From Roseiarcus sp963751165 (GTDB lineage: Bacteria > Pseudomonadota > Alphaproteobacteria > Rhizobiales > Beijerinckiaceae), in contig CAVVTP010000007.1 of NCBI GenBank assembly GCA_963751165.1, forward strand, positions 124,001 to 188,000: a DNA stretch of 64,000 nt, read 5' to 3'. Shown piece by piece: positions 16,083 through 24,682 of the stretch (its first letter is position 1; each line of letters starts with the position of its first letter). The position numbers were made by a program, and so were the translations under genes. The notes under the pieces were generated by a model, which saw nothing but the letters and a program-made list of their open reading frames with translations, made no database searches and was not told where the DNA came from.

Positions 16083-16907
16083 TCAACTCAGCGTGACAAT
16101 CGCCAGGAACAGGGCGCCCGCCGCCCAGCAGTAATAGGCGAAGGGGCTCAGCGCCTCGAACTCGTTCCTGTGGAAATAGCGCATCAGGAACGCGAGGCTC
16201 GCGTAAGCGACCACGCCGGCGACGATTTCGGAGAGAACGGCCATCGGCCCGAGCGTCGCGCCCTGCTTCAAGAGTTTCGGCGCCTCGTAGACATTGGCGG
16301 CGAGAATGATCGGCGTGCCCATCAGGAACGAGAAGCGCGCCAACTCGGCGTGTTTCAGGCCCGCTACGACGCCGGCAACGATGGTCGAGCCGGAGCGTGA
16401 AATGCCCGGAATAAGCGCCAGGCACTGGGCGAACCCGACCGCGAGCGCGCCCTTCCAGTTGAGCTGGTCGAGTTTCCCGACTGTCTCGCCGGCGATCAGA
16501 TCGCCAAAATAAAGCAAAAAGCCGTTGACGATCAGAAAGGCCGCCGCGATCCAGGGCACGCCGAACGCCTGCGCGAGCGGCTTGTGCAGAGCCGCGCCGA
16601 TCACCACCGCCGGGATCGTCGCCAGAACGACCAGCCAGAAAAGCCGCCGGTCCGCCGCCGACCGCGCGCCCCTGAGTCCGGCCAGCGATAACGCGAAATT
16701 GAACCAATCGCGCCAGAAGAAGATGAACAGCGCGATCGCCGTCCCCAGATGCATCACCGCGAGATAGGCGAGCCAGTCCGGGGCCTTGAGGTCGACCGCC
16801 CACTTGAGAAGGCGCGGCAGGATCACCGCATGGCCGAGGCTTGAGATCGGAAACAGTTCCGTCACGCCCTGCAGCACGGCCATGACGATCGCTTGGATGG
16901 CGGTCAA
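16083..16907 (-). CDS. uppP: Undecaprenyl-diphosphate phosphatase (BacA/UppP)
   Basis: This inner-membrane enzyme of 274 residues recycles undecaprenyl diphosphate for peptidoglycan and other envelope polymers and gives bacitracin tolerance. The two active-site motifs are present: LQGVTELFPISSLGH near residues 12-26 and ALIPGISRSGSTIVAG near 165-180. Several hydrophobic helices follow. It is a single gene, 200 bases from the DsbA-family gene upstream. Confidence 0.93.
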   Translation of the reverse strand: MTAIQAIVMAVLQGVTELFPISSLGHAVILPRLLKWAVDLKAPDWLAYLAVMHLGTAIALFIFFWRDWFNFALSLAGLRGARSAADRRLFWLVVLATIPAVVIGAALHKPLAQAFGVPWIAAAFLIVNGFLLYFGDLIAGETVGKLDQLNWKGALAVGFAQCLALIPGISRSGSTIVAGVVAGLKHAELARFSFLMGTPIILAANVYEAPKLLKQGATLGPMAVLSEIVAGVVAYASLAFLMRYFHRNEFEALSPFAYYCWAAGALFLAIVTLS

Positions 16908-16969
16908 CGGGAACCTCGGCTGTCACTCTTAAGCGTGTTCGGATGTCCGACCCTGCACACAACTCGGGC

Positions 16970-17082
16970 GAAGCCGGCCGGATGGGGTATGGGCCGCTTC
17001 GACAGTCTGCAGGCTTGCACGAAGGTCGGAGCGCACATTCACCCGCGCCCTTCTGCTTTCCACACCCCATCCGTCGGGCTTC
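16970..17082. repeat. Long-range inverted repeat between uppP and the dsbA-like gene
   Basis: Arms at 16970-16990 and 17062-17082 pair at roughly 18 of 21 positions (GAAGCC..CGGATGGGGT against its reverse complement) and enclose about 70 bases. Immediately beyond, 17087-17094 and 17100-17107 form an 8-base hairpin (CCCGCTTC/GAAGCGGG) that begins three bases after the stop of the dsbA-like gene. The hairpin has no T-tract on that strand. These look like 3'-end or repeat structures rather than genes. Confidence 0.5.
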
Positions 17083-17109
17083 TTTCCCCGCTTCGCGGAG
17101 AAGCGGGCC

Positions 17110-17880
17110 TCAGCAGGAGACGCGGCCGCACTTATGCACGGAATCGATCTTGTCCTTGAGCTGATCGTAGCCGACCGCGCCGACGACGACGTCATGGCCG
17201 ACGACGAAGGTCGGCGTGCCGTTGATCTGGAGGGCGTCGGCGAGTTGCATGGTCTCGTCTAGTCCGGCCTTGACGTCGGGGCTCTCCATGTCCTTGGCGA
17301 GCTTGTCCATGTCGAGCCCGAGATCCTTGGCGACGGCCAGCGCTTGCTCCTTTCCGATCGGTCCGTGCATGGCGAGCAGCTTCGAGTGAAACGCCCAGAA
17401 CTTGTCGCCCGGCAGCTGGTTGCGCGCCGCGCTCGCGACCTTCGCCGCCTCGACCGACCCAGGCCCAAGCACCGGGAAGTCCTTCAGCACCAGCTTCAGG
17501 TTCGGATCGGCCTTGATGAGCTTCGTGACGTCGGGCAGCGCGCCCTTGCAGAAGTGGCAATTGTAGTCGAAGAACTCGACCAGCGTGGCGGTCGCCTTCG
17601 GATTGCCGATAGTCGCCTGGTATTTCGAGCTGAACAGAGGCCCAGCTTCGTTGGCGACAACCTTCTGCCGATCGGCCTCCGCCGTCGCCTTGTCGCGCTT
17701 GTCGAGCGCCTCGATCGCATCCTTGAGGACGTCCGGATTGTTGACCAGATATTCGCGGATGAACGACCCAAGCTCCTGCTTCTGCGCCGGAGTGAATTCG
17801 TCGGCGCGGACGGGGAGGGTGAACGAGGCCGCTGCGGCGGCGAGAGCGGCGGCGAAGCCGAAGGCGGCGATAAGCTTCAT
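17110..17880 (-). CDS. DsbA-family thiol-disulfide oxidoreductase
   Basis: This periplasmic protein of 256 residues starts with a signal peptide ending near PVRADEF. The N-terminal helical segment (TPAQKQELGSFIREYLVNNP) and the thioredoxin domain with FFDYNCHFCKGALPD (Cys108 and Cys111) and the cis-proline loop NGTPTFVVG match the DsbA/ScsC-like COG1651 group. C-H-F-C is a normal DsbA-type active site. A second cysteine pair (CGRVSC) forms the extreme C-terminus, which is unusual. It would oxidise or isomerise disulfides in exported proteins. Confidence 0.88.
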   Translation of the reverse strand: MKLIAAFGFAAALAAAAASFTLPVRADEFTPAQKQELGSFIREYLVNNPDVLKDAIEALDKRDKATAEADRQKVVANEAGPLFSSKYQATIGNPKATATLVEFFDYNCHFCKGALPDVTKLIKADPNLKLVLKDFPVLGPGSVEAAKVASAARNQLPGDKFWAFHSKLLAMHGPIGKEQALAVAKDLGLDMDKLAKDMESPDVKAGLDETMQLADALQINGTPTFVVGHDVVVGAVGYDQLKDKIDSVHKCGRVSC

Positions 17881-17978
17881 GCAAGTCTCCAAACTGGGGG
17901 CGGCGGGCCTTGCCCAACCCCATCGATGGCCGCTCATGAGAGGGCCAATTGCGGCGTTTTTTGCGTTCCTCGCCGCTT

Positions 17979-19469
17979 CTATCGGATTTCCGCGATCGTG
18001 TCTTCCCGCGCCAGTGAGCTGAACCGGGTCACTTCTGCGTCAAATTGCAGCTCGATCGTGCCGGTCGGCCCGTGCCGCTGCTTGCCGATGATCACCTCGG
18101 CCCGGCCGTGCGCGCTCTCCATCTGCCCCATCCAGGCGATGTGCTCCTCGGTGCCGGGGCGCGGCTCCTTGTTCTTGAGGTAATATTCCTCGCGGAAGAC
18201 GAACAGCACCACGTCGGCGTCCTGCTCGATCGAGCCTGATTCGCGAAGGTCCGAAAGCTGCGGCCGCTTGTCGTCGCGCTGCTCCACCTGCCGCGACAGC
18301 TGGGACAAGGCGAGGATCGGCACGCCGAGCTCCTTGGCGAGCGCCTTCATGCCGGTGGTGATTTCGGTCAGCTCCTGCACGCGATTGTCGCCGCGCGTCT
18401 TCGAGCCGGACAGGAGCTGCAGATAGTCGACGACCAGAAGGTCGAGGCCCCGCTGGCGCTTCAGGCGTCGGGCGCGGGCCGCGAGCTGGGCGATCGAGAT
18501 TCCGCCCGTCTGGTCGATATAGAAGGGAATCTGCTGCATCTCGGCGACTGCGTCGGCGACCCGATGGAAGTCGCCTTCGGTGATGTCGCCGCGGCGGATC
18601 TTGTAGGAGGCGACGGCCGATTGTTCGGCGATGATGCGGGTCGCAAGCTGCTCGGCCGACATTTCGAGGGAGAAGAAGCCGACAATGCCGCCGTTGGCCG
18701 TCTCGACCGTCCCGTCGGCGCGGGTCCGGCCCTCGTAGGCCCTGGCGATGTTGAAGGCGATGTTGGTGGCGAGCGCCGTCTTGCCCATGCCGGGGCGACC
18801 GGCGAGAATGACGAGGTCGGAAGACTGCAGGCCGCCCATGTAACGGTCGAGGTCGGTGAGGCCGGTCGCAATGCCGGAAAGGGATCCTTCGCGCTCGTAG
18901 GCTCTCGCCGCCATGTCGACAGCCACCTTCAGCGCGTCGGAGAAGCGCTGGAAGCCGCCGTCGTAACGGCCCGTCTCGGCGATCTGGTAGAGGCGCCGCT
19001 CCGTCTCTTCGATCTGCTCGCGCGGACTCGAATCGACCGGGGCGTCATAGGCGACGTTGACCACGTCCTCGCCGATCGAGATCAGTTCGCGGCGGATGGC
19101 GAGGTCGTAGATGCTGCGCCCGTAATCGTAGGCGTTGATGATGGTGGTCGCCTCGGTCGCCAGCCGCGCCAGATATTGCGGCACGCTGACGCCGCCAACA
19201 TCGTGCTCGCCGAGGAACGTCTTGAGCGTGATCGGCGTTGCGAGCTTGCCCATGCGAATCATCGAGCCCGCGATCTCGTAGATGCGGCGATGAATTTCCT
19301 CGACGAAATGCTCGCTTCTGAGAAAATCCGAGACGCGGTCGAAGGCGTCGTTGTTGATCAGGATCGCGCCGAGCAGCGCCTGTTCGGCCTCGAGATTGTG
19401 CGGCGGCGTGCGATAGGCGCGCTCGGCCGCAACGGACCGGCGTTGCGGCAATGTGTCGATGGTCGCCAT
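17979..19469 (-). CDS. dnaB: Replicative DNA helicase DnaB
   Basis: This is the hexameric helicase that unwinds DNA at the replication fork. The 496-residue protein shows the N-terminal primase-interacting domain (TPPHNLEAEQALLGAILIN), Walker A LAGRPGMGKTALA, the Walker B region DLLVVDYLQLL and the RecA-fold C-terminal DLRESGSIEQDADVVLFVFR. The start at 19469 is chosen because MATIDTLPQRR precedes the conserved domain by a usual length; the frame stays open far upstream but with no family similarity. About 260 bases upstream are non-coding. Confidence 0.95.
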   Translation of the reverse strand: MATIDTLPQRRSVAAERAYRTPPHNLEAEQALLGAILINNDAFDRVSDFLRSEHFVEEIHRRIYEIAGSMIRMGKLATPITLKTFLGEHDVGGVSVPQYLARLATEATTIINAYDYGRSIYDLAIRRELISIGEDVVNVAYDAPVDSSPREQIEETERRLYQIAETGRYDGGFQRFSDALKVAVDMAARAYEREGSLSGIATGLTDLDRYMGGLQSSDLVILAGRPGMGKTALATNIAFNIARAYEGRTRADGTVETANGGIVGFFSLEMSAEQLATRIIAEQSAVASYKIRRGDITEGDFHRVADAVAEMQQIPFYIDQTGGISIAQLAARARRLKRQRGLDLLVVDYLQLLSGSKTRGDNRVQELTEITTGMKALAKELGVPILALSQLSRQVEQRDDKRPQLSDLRESGSIEQDADVVLFVFREEYYLKNKEPRPGTEEHIAWMGQMESAHGRAEVIIGKQRHGPTGTIELQFDAEVTRFSSLAREDTIAEIR

Positions 19470-19729
19470 GGGCTTGCGGGCGATCTTTCTTTGGCTGAGG
19501 TTTTCGTCGAACGCGAGGAAACGAATCGGAAAGCCGCGATTGTACGCCCGGGGCGGCACGCAACAAATTCGCCTCGGCTGCGACGGCGGACATAGCGCCG
19601 AATTCCGTCGCAGCCAAACCCCTTGCGTCGGCGACGGCGGCCTTGTCCCCGTTATCCACCTCGGCAGGATATGGAGCTTGACTGTGACGGCCGGCTGCTC
19701 ATCGTCGGGACCAGTCTGTTCAGAACTTT

Positions 19730-20698
19730 CTACCCGCAAAGGCGGCTTTTCGCCTCGACGTACTCGCGCTCGAGCCGCGCGACGAGATCGGCGACCGTCT
19801 GCACCGCCTTGACTGCGCCGATGCCCTGGCCGCTGCCCCAGATGTCGCGCCAGACCTTGGCTTCGGCTTCCGCGGCTCCGCGGGAGGCGAAATTCATCAT
19901 CTTCGCGTCGCTTTCCGGCAGATCGTCCGGATCGAGGCCCGCCTTCGCGATCGAGGGTTTGAGATAATTGCCGTAGATTCCGGTAAAGAGGCGCGAGCCG
20001 ACGATATGGGAGGCGTCGCCCTCGACGATCGCCTGCTTGTAGGCGTCGATCGCGCGCGCCTCTTCGGTCGCGATGAAGGCCGAGCCGATATAGGCGAGAT
20101 CGGCGCCCATGGCCTGCGCCGCGAGGACGGCGCGTCCCGTTGCAATCGCGCCCGATAGGAGCAGCGGCCCGTCGAACCACGCGCGGATGTCCTGGACGAG
20201 CGCGAAGGGCGAGACCGGACCCGCATGGCCGCCGGCGCCCGCGGCGACCGCGATGAGGCCGTCGGCGCCCTTCTCCACCGCTTTGCGGGCGAACCGGTCG
20301 TTGATGATGTCGTGCAGCGTGAGTCCGCCATAGGCGTGCACCGCCGTGTTGACGTCCTCGCGCGCGCCGAGCGAAGTGATGACGATCGGCGCCTTCCATT
20401 TGACCGTCAGCGCCAAGTCCTCTTCGAGCCGCGCGTTCGACTTGTGCACGATCTGGTTGACGGCGAAGGGCGCGGCTGGCCGATCGGGATGGGCGCGGTC
20501 ATGCGCGGCGAGCAATTCGGTGATCTCGTGCAGCCATTCGTCGAGCTGCGAGATGGGCCTCGCGTTCAGCGCCGGAAAGGCGCCGACGATCCCGGCCTTG
20601 CATTGGGCGATGACCAGAGCCGGGTGAGAAATGATGAACAGCGGCGCCCCGACCACGGGCAGGCGGAGCTTGACCCTGAGTATGTTCGGCAGCGCCAT
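19730..20698 (-). CDS. Nitronate monooxygenase
   Basis: This FMN-dependent enzyme of 322 residues oxidises alkyl nitronates (formerly 2-nitropropane dioxygenase). Family features are PVVGAPLFIISHPALVIAQCKAGIVGAFPALN at the N-terminus, IVITSLG and the FMN phosphate/catalytic region AAGAGGHAGPVSPFALV with the active-site His. GSGQGIGAV near the C-terminus is also typical. The start at 20698 is preferred because GAGGGG precedes it and the family begins at the first beta strand. It may protect against toxic nitronates such as propionate 3-nitronate of plants. Confidence 0.88.
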   Translation of the reverse strand: MALPNILRVKLRLPVVGAPLFIISHPALVIAQCKAGIVGAFPALNARPISQLDEWLHEITELLAAHDRAHPDRPAAPFAVNQIVHKSNARLEEDLALTVKWKAPIVITSLGAREDVNTAVHAYGGLTLHDIINDRFARKAVEKGADGLIAVAAGAGGHAGPVSPFALVQDIRAWFDGPLLLSGAIATGRAVLAAQAMGADLAYIGSAFIATEEARAIDAYKQAIVEGDASHIVGSRLFTGIYGNYLKPSIAKAGLDPDDLPESDAKMMNFASRGAAEAEAKVWRDIWGSGQGIGAVKAVQTVADLVARLEREYVEAKSRLCG

Positions 20699-20916
20699 CG
20701 AGACCCCCTCGGGATAATTCGTTCGCACATAAACCGAGCCGTCCCGCATCGGCAAGACGCCTCAGGCCGCAGCCGGGGATTAGGCCCGAGTTTTCAGCGG
20801 GGGGTATACATGCAAGGCGCGTCGGTCTGTGTCCCCGGACCAGCAACGTCGTGAAGGCGGAAGTTCGCGCGCTCCTCAGCCGAGAAGGTCGTTTGAGCGA
20901 CTCGCCAGATGCGCAG

Positions 20917-21438
20917 TCAGTGGATCGCGCAGGTCGTCCCGGTGACCCGGTAGCTCGAAAAGTAGCCAATTGCGTGCGTCGAAATCCTCAGGAAGGCGTA
21001 TTCGCTAAATCCCGGCTTCAGCTCGTCGCGGACGTCGAGGCGACACGTCGTCGGCGAAGTCAGCGTCACGATCATCGTCCGTACGCTCTGCGGATCGTGC
21101 TGAATTCTCTCCAGCTTATCCTTGGACACGACGCGCCAAGCCGCGTAAGCGCCGGCGTCGTTGCCGCCGCCCAGCACCTGCCTCATCGCGTTGTTGTCCG
21201 AGGCGTTGTGCGTGCTTCGGTCGCGGGTTTCCGCCACGTTGTTTCGCCCGGATAACGTGATTTGAAGGTTGTGGTGCACTGCGATGCCCGGGTGCGCTTC
21301 GGGACGCACCATGTCCATGATGGAATCATAAGTCAGATTGATGACCGTCGTCCCACCCGCCAGCGCCGGAGTCGCCACGATCGGCAACGCAAGCACGGCG
21401 ATCGGTCCGATGATGATAGGAAGGAGATTTGAATCCAT
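20917..21438 (-). CDS. Small exported protein of unknown function, paralogue A
   Basis: This 173-residue protein has a signal peptide (LLPIIIGPIAVLALPIVATPALA) and no family I recognise. It is homologous to the protein at 27224-27775: both share xxIxxxY/F...D...PExxPGI...H...TLS, a central A/V-W-x-V followed by L-x-R-I, a Cys in the middle (TTCRLDV against NSCNVQI) and a Cys three residues from the C-terminus (TCAIH against QCSIR). The two cysteines probably form a disulfide. The two paralogues bracket the cyclase-FecR-caspase block, which suggests a common role. Confidence 0.7.
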   Translation of the reverse strand: MDSNLLPIIIGPIAVLALPIVATPALAGGTTVINLTYDSIMDMVRPEAHPGIAVHHNLQITLSGRNNVAETRDRSTHNASDNNAMRQVLGGGNDAGAYAAWRVVSKDKLERIQHDPQSVRTMIVTLTSPTTCRLDVRDELKPGFSEYAFLRISTHAIGYFSSYRVTGTTCAIH

Positions 21439-21614
21439 CGCTTGGCTCCCAGCATCGAGATTTGGCTCGAGGCGCGCACGGTGGTGCGCGGCTGCTGCAT
21501 CCTCCTCCCGGACCTCGGGCGCGAAACAGAAAGTCACGGGCCCGCTGATGGCATGCTGCCGCGACGCCGACGGCGTGGCAAGTCCGAAACAAAGTCACGG
21601 TCCGGCGGCACACT

Positions 21615-23765
21615 TCATTCCAAGGTGAACACAGGATCCCAGCTGTCGGAGCGCGCTGCCTGAGCCATCGTCCTTGAACGCTTGAGCAACCTCGCAGACG
21701 GCGGATCTATGTCGGCGAAGCGTGCACATTGCCGGGCGGCAGCCGAGAAGTTGCCGGCGCGCCACAGCGCAAGGCCCTCGAGGTAACCTTCCGCGCGCTC
21801 GATCTGCTCTTTTGTTTCGCTACCTTTGAAAGCCAGCGGCTCGAAAATGCGAACCGCTTCAGCGCGTCCCTTGACGCGAATGACATCTAACTCGCGCCAG
21901 ACAAACTGCGCCTTTGCGAGAATGACGGTCTTCTCTGACGCGACGAGCGACGTGCCGAAGTACCGATTGGCCCCCTCCAGCCTCGAGGCGAGATTCACCG
22001 CGTCCCCCATCACGGTGTAGTTGAACCGCCGCTTGGAGCCGATATTCCCGACGACCGCCGGCCCGGAATTCAGCCCGATGCGATGGGCCAGCGCAGGCGC
22101 GTTCGTGATTCGGCTCTCGGCGTTGAGCGCGTCCAGTTTGCCACAGCAGGCGAGCGCGGCGCGGACCGCGCGCTCGGCATGACGGGGATCGTCGAGCGGC
22201 GCCCCGAACACGGCGAGGATCGCGTCGCCGATATACTTGTCGATCAACCCGCCTTCCGCCTCGATGACGTCGGTCATGGCAGTCAAATATCGGTTCATCA
22301 GATCGACGACATCATGAGGCGCCAAGGTCTCCGACAAGGTGGAGAATGTGACGAGATCGGAGAAAAATATCGTTACGTCTCGTTGTTCGCCGCCCAATTG
22401 CGGAGGCTTCTCCGAATTCGCTATCCGCTCGACGACCGCAGGGGCGAGATAAAGCTCGAAGTTGCGCCGCAGCGCGCGCTTGTCCCTGTCGGTGACAAAC
22501 AGCCGAAAGACCGTCGTCCCGATGATCGCGGTCAAGCCTGCGAGGCAGACCTCGACGACAGGCGCCGCGACGAGGAAGTGCAGGGCGATCGCGGCGAGTG
22601 CCGCAGCCGCTCCGCAAAGAAACAGAAGTGAAAGTCCGACCCCCACGGGCGTCAGATACAGCGCCGCCGCAGATTCGATCGCCGCCCCCGCAAAAGCGAT
22701 AAGCCAGCGGGGCCCGTCGCCGAGCTCGACTAGGGCTTCGCGCCTCAGCAGGTTGTTGACCGCCGTGGCCTGGACGAACACGCCATCGATCAGGCCCCGC
22801 GCGGGTTGCGTCGTCCTCAAGGCGCGGGAGACACAGCGTTCGGTCACCGCGGGCCGCGGCGCAGCGGCGAAGCGCTTCGACGTCAGCTTAAGGTCCTCGA
22901 GGTCGAGATTCGAGCCAAAGAGAACGACTCTTCCGGCGAAGTTGCGTCGGAAGAAATTCGTATCGTCCTTGTCGACGCACGCGAGCAGATCAGCCAGCGA
23001 ATAGGTCGGGATGTCGCCGGACCCTCCGTCGAAATTCAGCGTCATCGCGTTGGGGACCGACGACGCAATGACGTTTCCGGCAATCTCGACGCCGGCAAAC
23101 GTGATTTTCGGTTGCGCTCCAAGAGCGCGCGAGGCGAGTTCGAGCGACATCGCCGGGGCGGGGTGGCCGTTGACCGAGACGATCAGGGGAACTCGTCGGA
23201 CGACGCCGTCCCAGTCGCTGTAGACATTCAGGAAGCGGATGTTGCGCATCTGATCGACAACCGCTCTTTGTCCGGCCGCGGGCAGAATGAGATCGTTGCC
23301 GGTCCGGATCGCGCCGAGGACGACCTTTCCCTCGCTCGCGCCGGCCGACAGTGCACGCAGGAAGTCGCGATCGAATCCTCGCATCCGTTCGCCGATGGTT
23401 TCCTTGTCGAAGGATATTTCAAAATCCTCGATCGTCGTGGGGAAGATCACGTCGAACCCCACGACCTTGACCCCCGCATCGAGAAGAGTGCTGAGCACGC
23501 GCCCGATCTCGCCGGTCCAGGCGATGGTCGGCGTTCCCTTGAATGGCGGCGTCCGGTAAGTCTCTTCGTCGAGCGCGATTACCACGGTCGGGGACGATAG
23601 GGTCTCATGGGCGTCGCCGAACATTCGCCAGCGCAAGCCTGTCGCCACGTCGAGAGAGAGGCCGCGTAAGAGCAAAAACCCGGGCGCGGCGGCAAGCGTG
23701 GCGGATATGGTTGCGATGACCGCCAGCGCAATCGCGGTGAGAGTTTTCCTTCCCGGCAGCGGCAA
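21615..23765 (-). CDS. CHASE2-domain adenylate/guanylate cyclase
   Basis: This membrane sensor-enzyme has 716 residues. An N-terminal transmembrane helix is followed by a periplasmic CHASE2 domain (about 40-330, with VVIALDEETYRTPPF, VVGFDVIFP and GKVVLFG), three further membrane helices (about 350-430) and a class III cyclase domain (about 460-640). The metal aspartates are in VTIFFSDLVTFSTLSE and YIGDAILAVFGAP; NYTVMGDAVNLASRLEG carries the transition-state Asn/Arg. A short C-terminal helical tail resembles TPR. It would turn an extracytoplasmic signal into cAMP or cGMP. It is followed 22 bases upstream by the FecR-like gene in the same direction. Confidence 0.92.
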   Translation of the reverse strand: MPLPGRKTLTAIALAVIATISATLAAAPGFLLLRGLSLDVATGLRWRMFGDAHETLSSPTVVIALDEETYRTPPFKGTPTIAWTGEIGRVLSTLLDAGVKVVGFDVIFPTTIEDFEISFDKETIGERMRGFDRDFLRALSAGASEGKVVLGAIRTGNDLILPAAGQRAVVDQMRNIRFLNVYSDWDGVVRRVPLIVSVNGHPAPAMSLELASRALGAQPKITFAGVEIAGNVIASSVPNAMTLNFDGGSGDIPTYSLADLLACVDKDDTNFFRRNFAGRVVLFGSNLDLEDLKLTSKRFAAAPRPAVTERCVSRALRTTQPARGLIDGVFVQATAVNNLLRREALVELGDGPRWLIAFAGAAIESAAALYLTPVGVGLSLLFLCGAAAALAAIALHFLVAAPVVEVCLAGLTAIIGTTVFRLFVTDRDKRALRRNFELYLAPAVVERIANSEKPPQLGGEQRDVTIFFSDLVTFSTLSETLAPHDVVDLMNRYLTAMTDVIEAEGGLIDKYIGDAILAVFGAPLDDPRHAERAVRAALACCGKLDALNAESRITNAPALAHRIGLNSGPAVVGNIGSKRRFNYTVMGDAVNLASRLEGANRYFGTSLVASEKTVILAKAQFVWRELDVIRVKGRAEAVRIFEPLAFKGSETKEQIERAEGYLEGLALWRAGNFSAAARQCARFADIDPPSARLLKRSRTMAQAARSDSWDPVFTLE

Positions 23766-23787
23766 GGTTCGACCTCTGGGCTCAGGT

Positions 23788-24482
23788 CTAAAATCCCAAT
23801 CTCAACAGCCTACCAAGGAGCGGGGATGCGCCGGGTTTTGCGGCGGGATCGATCCTGAACACAACCAGGCGCTTCTGCCAGCGAGCCGCATAGACTTCCC
23901 CGGGGCTGAGGGACTGGCCGGCGGCCGCGAAATCAAGAAATCGCCCGCGCATGAGATTGTCCCGGTCCACTTCAAACTTCAGATACTCACCCTTGGCGTC
24001 GAGTTCGCGATCACCAATGAGCCCGCGCCATTGAGTTCGATTAGCGGCGCCGCGCCATAGAGCGTGAATTGCGGCGCCGGGGCCCTGGGGACTTTGGGCA
24101 ACTCGTCTTGCACGGTTGCCCCGCCGCGAAGCACATATCCAGTCGCGTCGAGCGCTTGACCGTCGGTCATCATCATGTCCTGCGCATCGCATTCGACCTT
24201 GGTGCGTTCGACGACACCTTTCTCGACCAGGCTTTGCTTGCTCCCGATCTCGACCACGCCTCCATGGATCGTCTCGTGAATGCACGAATTCAGGTACCCG
24301 ATCACCACGGTCTCGTCTTGCGAGAGACGGAATGTGCGGCCGGGGACGAGATAGTCCATCGCCTCAAGACCTGGAATGTTGCCTTTGATTTCCTCGACGA
24401 TGGCGACCGGCGATTGAGCGAACCCGGTGTGCGCGTAAAGGCATGCTAACGCGAACACACCGACCCTGACTGAGACACCCAT
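23788..24482 (-). pseudogene. FecR-like exported protein with a frameshift
   Basis: The gene starts at 24482 with a signal peptide (VGVFALACLYAHTGFAQ) followed by SPVAIVEEIKGNIPG and DETVVIGYLNSC, a FecR-like fold seen in exported partners of caspase/cyclase loci. The open frame stops at 23979, but the frame starting at about 24010 continues with DRELDAKGEYLKFEVDRDNL and AARWQKRLVVFRIDP to 23788. The join is at GATC (24009-24012). Loss of four bases from an original GATCGATC would explain it and restores a protein of about 232 residues. As sequenced the last third is lost. It shares a 200-base divergent promoter region with the caspase gene. Confidence 0.7.
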
Positions 24483-24682
24483 GCGGGAACTCCCTTGCGC
24501 CGGGGAGACGCTGCATCTTGCGTGCTCGCTCGGCGGAAATTCAAGAGCCTCGTCTTTGTGCTTGCGTCCGCCCCCGTGACAGGTGCGGACGGAGACTGGA
24601 CAGAAATATCGCGCTGGACTAGTTTTTAGTCGTGACGGCGACGGTTGCAAGAGGTTGGGCGTTGCCGCCGAGGGATCGCAGC

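Noticed and set aside
17087..17107. Rho-independent terminator after the dsbA-like gene
   Set aside because: The hairpin is strong but lacks a T-tract on the minus strand, so it is reported only as a structure.
17979..20399. A frame of more than 800 codons through dnaB and the nitronate monooxygenase gene
   Set aside because: Only the DnaB part resembles a protein. The upstream extension reads the monooxygenase gene out of frame and has no family similarity; high GC keeps it open.
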